Assembly: GCA_965249765.1 (NCBI GenBank)
Contig: CBDFMR010000005.1
Location: 372,001-436,000, forward strand
DNA: 64,000 bases
DNA from: CBDFMR01 sp965249765
GTDB taxonomy: Bacteria > Bacteroidota > Bacteroidia > Chitinophagales > Saprospiraceae
Direction of reading: 5' to 3'
Position 1 is the first letter of the stretch. Each line of letters opens with the position of its first letter. The notes under the pieces were generated by a model. That model was not told the origin of the DNA. It searched no databases and worked only from the letters and a program-made list of their open reading frames with translations. A program made the position numbers and the translations under genes. This document shows, piece by piece, positions 26,597-35,445 of this stretch.

Positions 26597-27475
26597 ATGA
26601 AACTTCAAATTTCATTACCGAGCCTTATGGGTCGTGTAAGTCGTACTCTTATTACATTCGCATTATTGTTTCTTTGTCATTTTACTTACTCTCAATGCCC
26701 TAATGGTGTAGAAATAGCAGCTAACGGTAAATGCACTAATCTGAGCTGGATTGCTCCGGTATCCCCCCCAGCCCAACTTCCAATGTCTATACTTGTTGAT
26801 GGAGATGGCCAGGATTTAGTAAGTTCTATGACTGTAGGAGGAACTACGACTACTGCTATCTATGAAAACCCAATCAACAGTGGAGGATGCAACAATTTCA
26901 AATTATTTACAGGAACCATCGTTATAAATGGTGTAGACTGTCAGTATATCGGGGGCGTTCTTCCTGTCAATCTTATCTCACTCTATGTAACTGCTAATGA
27001 AGGACAGGTAGAAATTAAATGGATGGTTGCTTCTCAGACAAATAACAAAGGTTTTCTCGTTCAACGAAGCTTCAATGGCCGAGAGTGGACGACCATAGGC
27101 GATGTCGGTGGGCTTGGCACAAGTACTATGATAAAAGAATATTCATTCATCGATCAGGAACCCTATCGGGGTATCAATTATTATAGATTGAAGCAAGTTG
27201 ACTTTGATGGACGGGAGTCGGTCTCTGATGTTAAGCAGGTTCAATTTGATCGTGGTGAATTGAAGTTTTTTCCTAATCCTTTTCAGGATCGCCTGCAGAC
27301 CGTTGGTCTCGCGGCTGAAGACAATGTGGAATTAATTCGTTTTGATGGGTTACATATACATAAGATGGTGGATAGGGATGGTGTAGTTGACACCTCGGAT
27401 CTAATAGAAGGAGTGTATTTGTTGAAAGTCGAAAATGCTCTCAGGGTAAATGTATATACTGTTGTAAAGCTGTAA
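26597..27475 (+). CDS. Secreted protein with T9SS type A sorting domain
   Basis: A 292-residue protein starting with a signal peptide (MKLQISLPSLMGRVSRTLIT, then a hydrophobic stretch ending TYSQ). A short cysteine-containing region is followed by a fibronectin-like segment typical of these bacteria (VEIKWMVASQTNNKGFLVQR, then INYYRLKQVDFDGRES) and a C-terminal type A sorting domain (LKFFPNPFQDRL ... IEGVYLLKVEN). The ATG at 26597 is chosen because it begins the signal peptide; the frame is open upstream into the transposase. The IS remnant may have removed its original promoter. Confidence 0.82.
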   Translation: MKLQISLPSLMGRVSRTLITFALLFLCHFTYSQCPNGVEIAANGKCTNLSWIAPVSPPAQLPMSILVDGDGQDLVSSMTVGGTTTTAIYENPINSGGCNNFKLFTGTIVINGVDCQYIGGVLPVNLISLYVTANEGQVEIKWMVASQTNNKGFLVQRSFNGREWTTIGDVGGLGTSTMIKEYSFIDQEPYRGINYYRLKQVDFDGRESVSDVKQVQFDRGELKFFPNPFQDRLQTVGLAAEDNVELIRFDGLHIHKMVDRDGVVDTSDLIEGVYLLKVENALRVNVYTVVKL

Positions 27476-27505
27476 GTTTGGGTATATTACATGAGCGAAA
27501 CTTCG

Positions 27506-28762
27506 TTACCCTTCAGACAGCGCCTTATTAATATCCGTACTGAATGCTTTTATAGCCGGAATAAGTGCTGAGAACAAGCCAATCAAGAGGCTAAGTCCTA
27601 ATAATAATAATTCATTTTTTCCTGGACTACCTACACCAAAAGTGTACCTATATGCCTCAGACAGATGACCCCCCATGACGGTCATGGCTAGGTAACTTAG
27701 CGGAATGGCAACTATAAAACCAATCAATGCCAAAATCAATCCTTCTGATATAATAAGCCCAAACAGTGAACTTCTGGAGGCACCAGAAACCCTCATCAAG
27801 GCCATCTCATGTCTCCGCTCACGAAGAGATTTGTAAAGTGATATGAATATACTCAAGCCCGATACGATGGCTATCAGGATAGCTAAGTATCTCAAGGCCT
27901 CTGTCCCGACTCCCATCATGGCATACAAGCGGTTGATCTCGATAGCTGGTGATGCTGCCTGCATATCAGTATTCTCATTAATGTTACGAGGAAGGTTAAG
28001 AGCCTGAAAATTTGTTCTGTTTTTAAACTGAATAAGTAGCGATGTAATCTCCTTGTCCTCGTGACTGAGTAAGTCCACATTACTATTATCATGTTGATGG
28101 TCATGATTATGATCAGCATAGCTGTGATCATGGGTTTCTTCATTATGTTCATGTACTGACCAAATAGTTGATGTGTTTGTAAGAATCAGTTGATCCAAGA
28201 CACTACCTGATGGTTTTAGAGTCCCTACAACAACGAAAGCTGCATGATCATGTTCCAGGTTGTCGTCATCCATAAATCCGTGAGAGCTGTGAAATTGATC
28301 ACCGACCTTCAATCCCAATTTTCTTTCTACTTCGCTCCCTATTGCAACCTCCAAATCATGGTGCCAGAGCTGACCTTCATTTATTTCTCCGTTGTATAGG
28401 GCAAGCATGCCATCATTTGTGCCTACAATACGATGGGTCTTATAGCTGTCGCCTAATGACAAAGGAACAGCACTTTTGATGAGTGGGTGCTGTGGCTTGA
28501 GAAAGGGCTTTGCTTCCTTTATACTGATGTTTCCTGTGGGATTGTCTATGTGGTACATATTGCAAAGGATCATCTGCAAAGGACTTCCCTTGGCACCTAT
28601 AACCAGATCTATGCCTGCTAAGTTTTTATCAAATTTGTCTTTGAGTTGATCATTGAGCTGCATTAAAAAATTTATCAGTCCTATTCCCAAGGCAAACAGA
28701 ATTACCGTCAACATCAAGTTGAGGGGACGTGTAATTATATTTCGCCAGGCCAGTTTGAGCAT
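27506..28762 (-). CDS. ABC transporter permease, FtsX/MacB type, with His-rich loop
   Basis: A 418-residue permease with an N-terminal membrane helix (LNLMLTVILFALGIGLINFL), a large extracytoplasmic region, and three C-terminal helices (TEALRYLAILIAIVSGLSIF and onward) as in FtsX-domain exporters. Within the extracytoplasmic part, around residues 200-225, lies HEHNEETHDHSYADHNHDHQ, a strongly histidine-rich loop suited to binding Zn, Ni or Cu. Its start overlaps the stop of the ATPase gene by one base. The substrate is unknown; a metal-linked or lipoprotein-type export role is possible. Confidence 0.85.
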   Translation of the reverse strand: MLKLAWRNIITRPLNLMLTVILFALGIGLINFLMQLNDQLKDKFDKNLAGIDLVIGAKGSPLQMILCNMYHIDNPTGNISIKEAKPFLKPQHPLIKSAVPLSLGDSYKTHRIVGTNDGMLALYNGEINEGQLWHHDLEVAIGSEVERKLGLKVGDQFHSSHGFMDDDNLEHDHAAFVVVGTLKPSGSVLDQLILTNTSTIWSVHEHNEETHDHSYADHNHDHQHDNSNVDLLSHEDKEITSLLIQFKNRTNFQALNLPRNINENTDMQAASPAIEINRLYAMMGVGTEALRYLAILIAIVSGLSIFISLYKSLRERRHEMALMRVSGASRSSLFGLIISEGLILALIGFIVAIPLSYLAMTVMGGHLSEAYRYTFGVGSPGKNELLLLGLSLLIGLFSALIPAIKAFSTDINKALSEG

Positions 28763-29388
28763 TAGCTGAGGATTGTTTGATGATCTATCATATCCTTGAG
28801 TCGAGTGTCATGAGTAACGATAAGTAATGCAGCTCCTATCTCTGTCGCCTGTTGTCTTAATAGACCTAGTACTTTGGTACAGTTGTCATCATCGAGAGCA
28901 GATGTGGGTTCGTCAGCAAGTATAACCTTAGGCTTATTGACAAGAGCCCGAGCAATAGATACCCTCTGTTTCTCTCCTTCACTTAAGTTATAAGGGAACT
29001 CTCCAGATTTATGCGATATTGATAATTCGTCTAAAAGATGCATTGCAAAAGCACGATCTTTCGTTCCTGTAAAATTTTGGGTTATCATTAAATTATCAAT
29101 GACCGTGAGTGCTCTTATGAAGTGGTTTCGTTGGAAAACGATTCCTAGGTGATCCCCTCTGAATTTATCCAATGTGCTACCAGATAAATCAGTCAAATCG
29201 TTGCCATCGACATAGATATTTCCAGAATTAGGCTTCATCAGTCCACACAAAAGGTGTAACAGGGTTGTCTTGCCCACACCAGATTTTCCCAATATCAGCG
29301 AAGTCTCACTTGCCTTACATGACATGACAGGAAATTCAAATGAATTCTGGTCATTATATTGATATGTAAGATTTGTCGTATTTATCAT
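28762..29388 (-). CDS. ABC transporter ATP-binding protein, LolD-like
   Basis: A 208-residue ATPase with Walker A GKSGVGKTTLLHLL, Q-loop IVFQRNHF, signature LSEGEKQRVSIARALV, Walker B VILADEPTSALD and the H-loop histidine in IVTHD. It matches the MacB/LolD group that pairs with FtsX-type permeases. It is translationally coupled to the permease by a TAATG overlap. It lies 102 bases downstream of kdsD on the same strand. Confidence 0.92.
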   Translation of the reverse strand: MINTTNLTYQYNDQNSFEFPVMSCKASETSLILGKSGVGKTTLLHLLCGLMKPNSGNIYVDGNDLTDLSGSTLDKFRGDHLGIVFQRNHFIRALTVIDNLMITQNFTGTKDRAFAMHLLDELSISHKSGEFPYNLSEGEKQRVSIARALVNKPKVILADEPTSALDDDNCTKVLGLLRQQATEIGAALLIVTHDTRLKDMIDHQTILS

Positions 29389-29490
29389 GGACGCACAAAT
29401 ATATAAATGTGTACTTACTGTTGGGTGTAGTTCTTTGATTCAATTGATTCTTTGCTAGCGGTTTCAGTCCTTGGAATAACTTTAGGCTCA

Positions 29491-30507
29491 CTACACAATG
29501 CCCTCTCTCAAAATATCGTGAATATGGACTAGACCTAAGTACTGACTTTTACTGACCACTAGAACTTGGGTGATATTGGATCGGCGCATCTTCTCCAATG
29601 CATCCACAGCCAATTCATCAATGTCGATCGTCTTTGGATTTTTTGACATGATATCTCTGGCTGCTTTATCCGTATTCGCATCTTGGAGCATGCGACGGAT
29701 ATCACCGTCTGTTATTATTCCCACTATAGAATTACCATCCATAACAGCGACCGCTCCTTGCCTGTTAGATGTAATCTCGATAAGGACCTCTTTGAGGTTT
29801 GCGGATTGAGAAACAACGGGTCTGGCATCGGAATTAAATATATCTCTTACTCGTAGGTAAAGTTGCTTACCTAAATTACCTCCCGGGTGAAGACGTGCGA
29901 AATTTTCCGTGGTAAATCCTTTGCAAGCTGCAAGGGCCATAGCGATGGCATCACCCAGAGCCAATGTCGCTGTTGTACTTGCTGTAGGTGCAAGATCATT
30001 ATGATCAGCTTCACGTGAAATAGGTACGAAAAGGAAAAAGTCAGATTGTAATGCCATATATGACTTTTCACTTGATCCTATAGAGACGACTTTGTTGCCA
30101 TTATTATGAGCTAGGGGAATGATTACTTTAAATTCTGAGGTATCTCCACTCTTGGATATGCATAATAATACATCTTCAGGCTTGAGCATACCCAGATCAC
30201 CATGGACAGCATCTCCTGCATGCATAAATATGGATGCCGTACCGGTAGAGCTCATGGTGGCAGAGATTTTTTTACCGATGATGGCACTTTTCCCAACACC
30301 CGAGACAACAATTCGCCCGGTACATTGATACATTAGGCTGACAACCTCTTCATAGGGATTTGACTGCTCCCTTAAGGTTAAGATAGCTTGAGCCTCATCA
30401 GTCAAGGTACTATGGATGATCTTAATTATGTCTGTTTTTGATTCCAATGAAGGTGAATTTAGATCGACGAATATTGAATCGTCTAATGTATGGAAAACCC
30501 TTGTCAA
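29491..30507 (-). CDS. kdsD: Arabinose-5-phosphate isomerase (KpsF/GutQ family)
   Basis: A 338-residue enzyme that converts ribulose-5-phosphate to arabinose-5-phosphate, the first step toward Kdo for lipopolysaccharide. The SIS domain (VVSGVGKSAIIGKKISATMSS, HAGDAVHGDLGML and LHPGGNLGKQL) is followed by two CBS domains (residues ~210-335). The start codon is unclear: the TTG at 30507 gives the full frame, which begins 93 bases from the divergent recQ start. Confidence 0.9.
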   Translation of the reverse strand: MTRVFHTLDDSIFVDLNSPSLESKTDIIKIIHSTLTDEAQAILTLREQSNPYEEVVSLMYQCTGRIVVSGVGKSAIIGKKISATMSSTGTASIFMHAGDAVHGDLGMLKPEDVLLCISKSGDTSEFKVIIPLAHNNGNKVVSIGSSEKSYMALQSDFFLFVPISREADHNDLAPTASTTATLALGDAIAMALAACKGFTTENFARLHPGGNLGKQLYLRVRDIFNSDARPVVSQSANLKEVLIEITSNRQGAVAVMDGNSIVGIITDGDIRRMLQDANTDKAARDIMSKNPKTIDIDELAVDALEKMRRSNITQVLVVSKSQYLGLVHIHDILREGIV

Positions 30508-30600
30508 TGTGATTTATGCGAGAGAAATACATTGTTAAAAAGAACAATAAATATCCGTGAAAGTCGTACCTTATATGCTAATAGAAGAAGAGAAATACAA

Positions 30601-32802
30601 ATGTTGGAGACTAAGGTTAACTTGGTAGATGCGCTGAAGCAATGTTTTGGTTTTGAGCAATTTAAACTAGATCAGGAAGCCATCATTGAATCAGTCATGG
30701 GAGGGAAGGATACCTTTGTCATCATGCCCACAGGTGGAGGTAAGTCACTTTGTTATCAGCTACCTGCGCTTATAATGGAAGGGACCGCCATTATCATTTC
30801 GCCCCTTATCGCATTGATGAAAGATCAGGTCGATTCGATAAGAAGTTATAGCCAGAATGATGATGTAGCACACTTTTTAAATTCATCTTTGAATAAAGGT
30901 CAGACCAAGCATGTCAAAGAATGTATCGTTAAAGGTAAGACCAAGCTGCTCTTTGTAGCTCCCGAGACTCTTACAAAAGAGGAAAACATTGAGTTCTTCT
31001 CTTCAGTCAATATATCTTTTGTAGCTGTAGATGAGGCTCATTGTATCTCTGAGTGGGGGCACGATTTTAGACCTGAGTATCGTCGTATCAGGACCATGGT
31101 TGAGGGCATAGGTAACGGAGTTCAGGTAATGGCGCTTACAGCGACTGCCACACCCAAGGTTCAGAGTGATATAGTGAAGAACCTCAACATGGAGAACCCT
31201 GGAGTCTTCATTTCATCTTTCAACAGATCTAATCTATTTTACGAGGTCAGGCCAAAAACCTCTAAAGAAAATGCAATAAAATCGATTGTTCAGGTTGTTC
31301 GCTCTATGGAGGGAAAATCTGGTATTGTGTATGTTCAGTCAAGAAAAGCAACTGAAGAAATAGCAAAGGTACTCCAAGTAAATGGAATCTTAGCAGCCCC
31401 ATATCATGCTGGTCTTGATTCTAAGACCCGTACCAGAGTGCAAGATGAGTTCTTAATGGAGGACATCAATGTTATCGTTGCGACCATCGCTTTTGGTATG
31501 GGAATCGACAAGCCTGATGTCAGATTTGTGATACACTATGATATTCCTAAAAGTATTGAGAATTATTATCAAGAGACTGGAAGAGCAGGAAGGGATGGTC
31601 TTGAAGGACGATGTGTAGCTTTTTACTCTCATAAAGACATCCTACGTCTTGAAAAATTTCTAAGAGACAAACCAGTATCTGAAAGAGAGTTAGGAGCTCA
31701 ATTGCTGGAGGAAATAATAGGTTACGCTGAGACCAGCTCATGTAGAAGGAAATTCTTGCTACATTATTTTGGCGAGACATATGATGACAAAAGATGCGAT
31801 AAGAAATGTGACAATTGTAAGGACCCCAAAGAAAGGATCCAAGTAAAAGACGAGCTGCATGTGGTTTTGAAAGCCGTAGAGCAAACCAAGGAAAGCCAGA
31901 CAATAAAACCACTAGTAGAATTTGTGACAGGGAAGAGGACAAAGGAGATGGAAGACTTCCAATATGATAAGTTGTCATGTTTTGGGAAAGGGAAGGATAA
32001 AGATGATTTGTTCTGGTATTCTCTTTTCAGACAAGCGATACTCCATGATTTTCTTTATAAAGAGATAGAGCAATATGGTGTATTGAAACTAGGTGAGCGT
32101 GGTAGGAAGTTTATTAAAAAACCTCATGCTGCAGAAGTTCCACTCAACAGGAATTATAACACTACGGATGCTGAAGTGATTACGTCAGCATCAGGGTCAG
32201 GAGGAACATTGGACCAGACCCTCCTCAGTATGTTGAAGGCCTTGAGAAAGTCAGAAGCTAAGAAACATGGTGTAAAGCCATGGGTGATTTTTATGGATCC
32301 TTCGCTTAACGATATGTGTACGTATTATCCAATAAGCATGGATGATATGCTTAATATATCTGGCGTGAGTAAGGGTAAGGCCGAGCGATATGGAATTCCC
32401 TTTTTAGAGTTGATAGGTGAGTATGTCGAAGAGAATGATATAGAGAGATCCATGGACATGGTCGTCAAGCAGGTGGCTGATAAATCGCGTAACAAGGTAT
32501 CTATTATTCAAGGGATCGACAGAAAACTCTCATTTGATGATATCGCTCGAAGTATAAAAATGTCTCTTCCAGAACTGATGGATGAGATGAATCACATAGT
32601 AGAGTCAGGTACAAAACTTAATATTAACTACTACCTGGAGGAGAACCTAGACGAGGATGTTATCGAAGATGTCTTTGATTATTTTAACGACTCTGAAAGT
32701 GAAAGCATCGATGTAGCCGAAGAGGAATTACGAGAAGATGATATATCTAGAGATGAGATCATGATGATCCGCATCAAGTATATTTCAGAAGTTGCCAACT
32801 AG
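30601..32802 (+). CDS. recQ: ATP-dependent DNA helicase RecQ
   Basis: A 733-residue 3'-5' helicase. Seen: Walker A MPTGGGKSLCYQLPA, DEAH motif VDEAHCISEWGHDFRPEYRR, motif VI QETGRAGRDG, zinc cysteines in CRRKFLLHYFG and CDKKCDNC, and an HRDC-like C-terminal region ending in an acidic tail. The ATG at 30601 (MLETKVNLVDALKQ) matches the family start; an upstream ATG at 30490 would add 37 residues that overlap the kdsD reading frame. Confidence 0.95.
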   Translation: MLETKVNLVDALKQCFGFEQFKLDQEAIIESVMGGKDTFVIMPTGGGKSLCYQLPALIMEGTAIIISPLIALMKDQVDSIRSYSQNDDVAHFLNSSLNKGQTKHVKECIVKGKTKLLFVAPETLTKEENIEFFSSVNISFVAVDEAHCISEWGHDFRPEYRRIRTMVEGIGNGVQVMALTATATPKVQSDIVKNLNMENPGVFISSFNRSNLFYEVRPKTSKENAIKSIVQVVRSMEGKSGIVYVQSRKATEEIAKVLQVNGILAAPYHAGLDSKTRTRVQDEFLMEDINVIVATIAFGMGIDKPDVRFVIHYDIPKSIENYYQETGRAGRDGLEGRCVAFYSHKDILRLEKFLRDKPVSERELGAQLLEEIIGYAETSSCRRKFLLHYFGETYDDKRCDKKCDNCKDPKERIQVKDELHVVLKAVEQTKESQTIKPLVEFVTGKRTKEMEDFQYDKLSCFGKGKDKDDLFWYSLFRQAILHDFLYKEIEQYGVLKLGERGRKFIKKPHAAEVPLNRNYNTTDAEVITSASGSGGTLDQTLLSMLKALRKSEAKKHGVKPWVIFMDPSLNDMCTYYPISMDDMLNISGVSKGKAERYGIPFLELIGEYVEENDIERSMDMVVKQVADKSRNKVSIIQGIDRKLSFDDIARSIKMSLPELMDEMNHIVESGTKLNINYYLEENLDEDVIEDVFDYFNDSESESIDVAEEELREDDISRDEIMMIRIKYISEVAN

Positions 32803-32869
32803 TGCATCAGGAATGAAGTTAGTACGGTATAAAACGATGTAGATTTTTTTTCAATATCAAGGTGGCGGT

Positions 32870-32899
32870 TCTCGTGAATAGCCATAGCTATTGGCGAGA
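32870..32899. repeat. Imperfect hairpin between recQ and rnpA
   Basis: TCTCG, two unpaired bases, AATAGC and their complements close a CATA loop, giving an 11-bp imperfect stem. It may be a bidirectional terminator for the convergent recQ and rnpA, though T-tracts are poor. Confidence 0.4.
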
Positions 32900-32969
32900 T
32901 TCGATAACACAGAGATTGGAAAAAAGATCAAGTTTTATATGAAATGAACTTTGTTCTTGGTGCACCTGA

Positions 32970-33344
32970 TCAGCCTATTACCTCATTTATCTTTCCTATG
33001 AGATGTAGGATTGATTTGCTAATTACATCGTATTCGGCGACGTTGTCACTATAATAGACAAACATTATATTTAAATCCTTGTCTGGTGTATTTATAAGGT
33101 GCTTGTTGAGGCGATATGCTTCTCTAATCCTTCTCTTTAGTAGATTTCGCCTGACTGCGGATTTGAACCGCTTCTTAGGTACACTCACAGCGAATCTAAT
33201 TACCCCTTCTTCTTTTGCGATAGTAGGCTCATAGATAAGAATGAGGGGAAACTTTTTCAAAGATCGTCCAGATGAAAATAGAGACTCTATAGACTTTCTA
33301 CTCTTTAGTCTTTCTTTTTTGATAAACTTAAATCGTTGAGACAT
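32970..33344 (-). CDS. rnpA: Ribonuclease P protein component
   Basis: A 124-residue basic protein that assists RNase P RNA in trimming tRNA 5' ends. The RNR signature region AVRRNLLKRRIREAYRLNK and the N-terminal KKERLKSRKSIESLFSSGRS are typical. It follows rpmH on the minus strand as in most bacteria, 72 bases downstream of the rpmH stop. Confidence 0.95.
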   Translation of the reverse strand: MSQRFKFIKKERLKSRKSIESLFSSGRSLKKFPLILIYEPTIAKEEGVIRFAVSVPKKRFKSAVRRNLLKRRIREAYRLNKHLINTPDKDLNIMFVYYSDNVAEYDVISKSILHLIGKINEVIG

Positions 33345-33359
33345 AGGCTAAAAATAAAA

Positions 33360-33388
33360 ATTCCGAACCTCGTCAGGAGATTCGGAAT
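33360..33388 (-). promoter_or_regulatory. Hairpin between rpmH and rnpA
   Basis: ATTCCGAA and TTCGGAAT pair around a 13-base insert that can itself form CCT/AGG. The position suggests a processing or partial termination site that lowers rnpA expression relative to rpmH. Confidence 0.45.
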
Positions 33389-33416
33389 CATATATCCGTG
33401 AATTAAATTCTAATTC

Positions 33417-33572
33417 TTACTTGAGTCTCCGTTCGTCGGACACAGTCAATTTGTGTCTTCCTTTGGCTCTTCTTCGAGCAAGTACCTTGCGTCCGTTCTT
33501 GGTACTCATCCTTTCCCTAAAGCCATGTTTGTTGGCTCTTTTTCTTCTTGATGGCTGGAATGTCCGTTTCAT
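33417..33572 (-). CDS. rpmH: 50S ribosomal protein L34
   Basis: A 51-residue highly basic protein: MKRTFQPSRRKRANKHGFRE, then RMSTKNGRKVLARRRAKGRH and a short C-terminal tail. The sequence is unmistakable for bL34. It lies directly upstream of rnpA, the standard order. Confidence 0.97.
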   Translation of the reverse strand: MKRTFQPSRRKRANKHGFRERMSTKNGRKVLARRRAKGRHKLTVSDERRLK

Positions 33573-33645
33573 AGCTTCTTAATTTGTATACCTTATCTAA
33601 AAAGTGTCGCAAAATTAATACTTGTCACACTAATTTCAAAATCTT

Positions 33646-35250
33646 TTATCCATTCATGGCTACAAGGAATTCTTCATTACTTGTAGTTCCGTTCATTTGG
33701 TTTTTCAAGAATTCCATTGCCTCGACTGGTTTCATATCCGCTAGATGGTTTCTCATGATAAACATACGCTGCAATGTCTCTTTATCCAAAAGTAACTCTT
33801 CACGACGAGTACTTGACTTGGTCAAGTTAATCGCAGGATACATTCTCTTATTGGCAAGTTGTCTCTCGAGTTGTAATTCCATGTTACCAGTACCTTTGAA
33901 TTCCTCAAAAATGACTTCATCCATTTTAGATCCAGTGTCTGTAAGGGCCGTCGCTAGTATAGTCAGTGAACCGCCATCTTCAATATTCCTAGCAGCACCA
34001 AAAAATTGCTTAGGCTTATGTAAGGCATTGGCTTCCACACCACCCGATAAAACCCGACCACTTGTAGGAGATACAGTATTGTAAGCTCTGGCAAGTCTTG
34101 TGATAGAATCGAGCAATATGACTACATCATGTCCGCACTCGGTCATTCTTTTTGCTTTTTCTAATACGACATTAGCAACCCTCACATGATTCCCAGCCGG
34201 AGCATCAAAGGTAGATGCAATTACTTCCGCTTTTACACTACGTTTCATATCAGTTACTTCCTCTGGTCGCTCATCAATTAGCAACACTAGAAGGTAGCAA
34301 TCAGGGTGATTGTCAGCAATCGCATTGGCGATGTCCTTGAGTAAAAATGTCTTACCGGTCTTTGGTTGAGCTACTATCAGGCCACGCTGCCCTTTTCCTA
34401 TCGGCGTAAAAAGATCAATCATTCTGTTGCCATAATCTTTGCCAACAGGGTGCGAAGTCAACGTAAATTTTTCTTCTGGGAACAAAGGAGTAAGATATTT
34501 AAAAGGCACTCTGTCTCTTATCTCATCTGGGCTAAGTCCGTTAATCCTTGAAACCTTGAGGAGAGCAAAGTATTTTTCACCCTCTTTTGGCGGTCTGATG
34601 GCTCCTCTAACGGTGTCACCTGTCTTGAGTCCAAAAAGTTTTACCTGTGAAGGAGATACATAGATGTCATCAGGTGATGTCAAGTAATTGTAGTCAGAAG
34701 ACCTTAAGAACCCATATCCATCAGGCATCATCTCGAGAATACCTTCACTCTCAATAATACCGTCAATGTCTACATGAAATGCTCTTTCTTTTTTGACTTC
34801 TTCTTTTCTATGTCTTGGTTCGCGTTGTTCTCTAGGCTCACGCTTATCTCTTGTATCTCTTGACTCCTCTGACTTGTCATTGTTAGATGATCTGGAATGT
34901 CTTCTATCATTTTGATGCCTGTGTCCTTTGTGGTCCCTACCATTGGAGGATTCTTCTTTTTTAAAATCTTTCGGCTCAGTCTTGAGTTCAGTCTTCTTGG
35001 GTTCTTCTTTTTCTTTAGCCACGTTATGAGATCGCGTGGGCCTATCTTCTTCTTTCTTGGCAGGTTTCACTTTAGCAGCCGGTGCTTTATTTTCTTTGAT
35101 AGGAGGATCACTTAAAGCTTGATGATCAAGAATTTTATAAATAAGATCTTGCTTACTCAGCTTCTTGTATCCCTTTAATTCCAACTTCTCCGCTAGGTCC
35201 TTTAATTCAGGAACCAACATGTCATTTAGCTGTAGTATGTCGTACATCAC
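33646..35250 (-). CDS. rho: Transcription termination factor Rho
   Basis: A 534-residue RNA-dependent ATPase that ends transcription. A Rho_N domain (LVPELKDLAEKLELKGYKKL) is followed by about 110 residues of Lys/Glu/Arg-rich low-complexity linker, then the RNA-binding cold-shock-like domain (MPDGYGFLRSSDYNYL) and the ATPase with Walker A VAQPKTGKTFLL and LLVLLIDERPEEVTDM. The linker accounts for the extra length over the ~420-residue E. coli protein and is common in Bacteroidota. Divergent from serS. Confidence 0.97.
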   Translation of the reverse strand: MMYDILQLNDMLVPELKDLAEKLELKGYKKLSKQDLIYKILDHQALSDPPIKENKAPAAKVKPAKKEEDRPTRSHNVAKEKEEPKKTELKTEPKDFKKEESSNGRDHKGHRHQNDRRHSRSSNNDKSEESRDTRDKREPREQREPRHRKEEVKKERAFHVDIDGIIESEGILEMMPDGYGFLRSSDYNYLTSPDDIYVSPSQVKLFGLKTGDTVRGAIRPPKEGEKYFALLKVSRINGLSPDEIRDRVPFKYLTPLFPEEKFTLTSHPVGKDYGNRMIDLFTPIGKGQRGLIVAQPKTGKTFLLKDIANAIADNHPDCYLLVLLIDERPEEVTDMKRSVKAEVIASTFDAPAGNHVRVANVVLEKAKRMTECGHDVVILLDSITRLARAYNTVSPTSGRVLSGGVEANALHKPKQFFGAARNIEDGGSLTILATALTDTGSKMDEVIFEEFKGTGNMELQLERQLANKRMYPAINLTKSSTRREELLLDKETLQRMFIMRNHLADMKPVEAMEFLKNQMNGTTSNEEFLVAMNG

Positions 35251-35377
35251 ATTGATTTAAATAAGAATAAATAATTCAAAATTTTGAATGCCTTTTCTTA
35301 TGATTATGTCACTAATTTTAGTGGGAAATAGAAGTAGAAAGAAACTCTGCCTCTATAAAAAGATGTGCATTTCACCG

Positions 35378-35385
35378 CAAAAATA
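35378..35385 (-). promoter_or_regulatory. Candidate -7 element for rho
   Basis: Reads TATTTTTG on the minus strand, an exact TAnnTTTG match, 128 bases upstream of the rho start. The long leader this implies would leave room for autoregulation. Confidence 0.45.
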
Positions 35386-35412
35386 CGATTATATATTTGA
35401 ATATCAAAACTG

Positions 35413-35420
35413 TATTTTTG
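35413..35420 (+). promoter_or_regulatory. Candidate -7 element for serS
   Basis: TATTTTTG, an exact TAnnTTTG match, 25 bases upstream of the serS start. It lies 27 bases from the matching element pointing at rho, giving a compact divergent promoter pair. Confidence 0.5.
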
Positions 35421-35445
35421 CCCTCTTCAATAGCCTGCAGATATT

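Noticed and set aside
20000..27500. An intact defence or secretion island in the IS-rich region
   Set aside because: No nuclease, methylase, helicase or transporter genes are present there; only transposase remnants, small unknown genes and one surface protein are.
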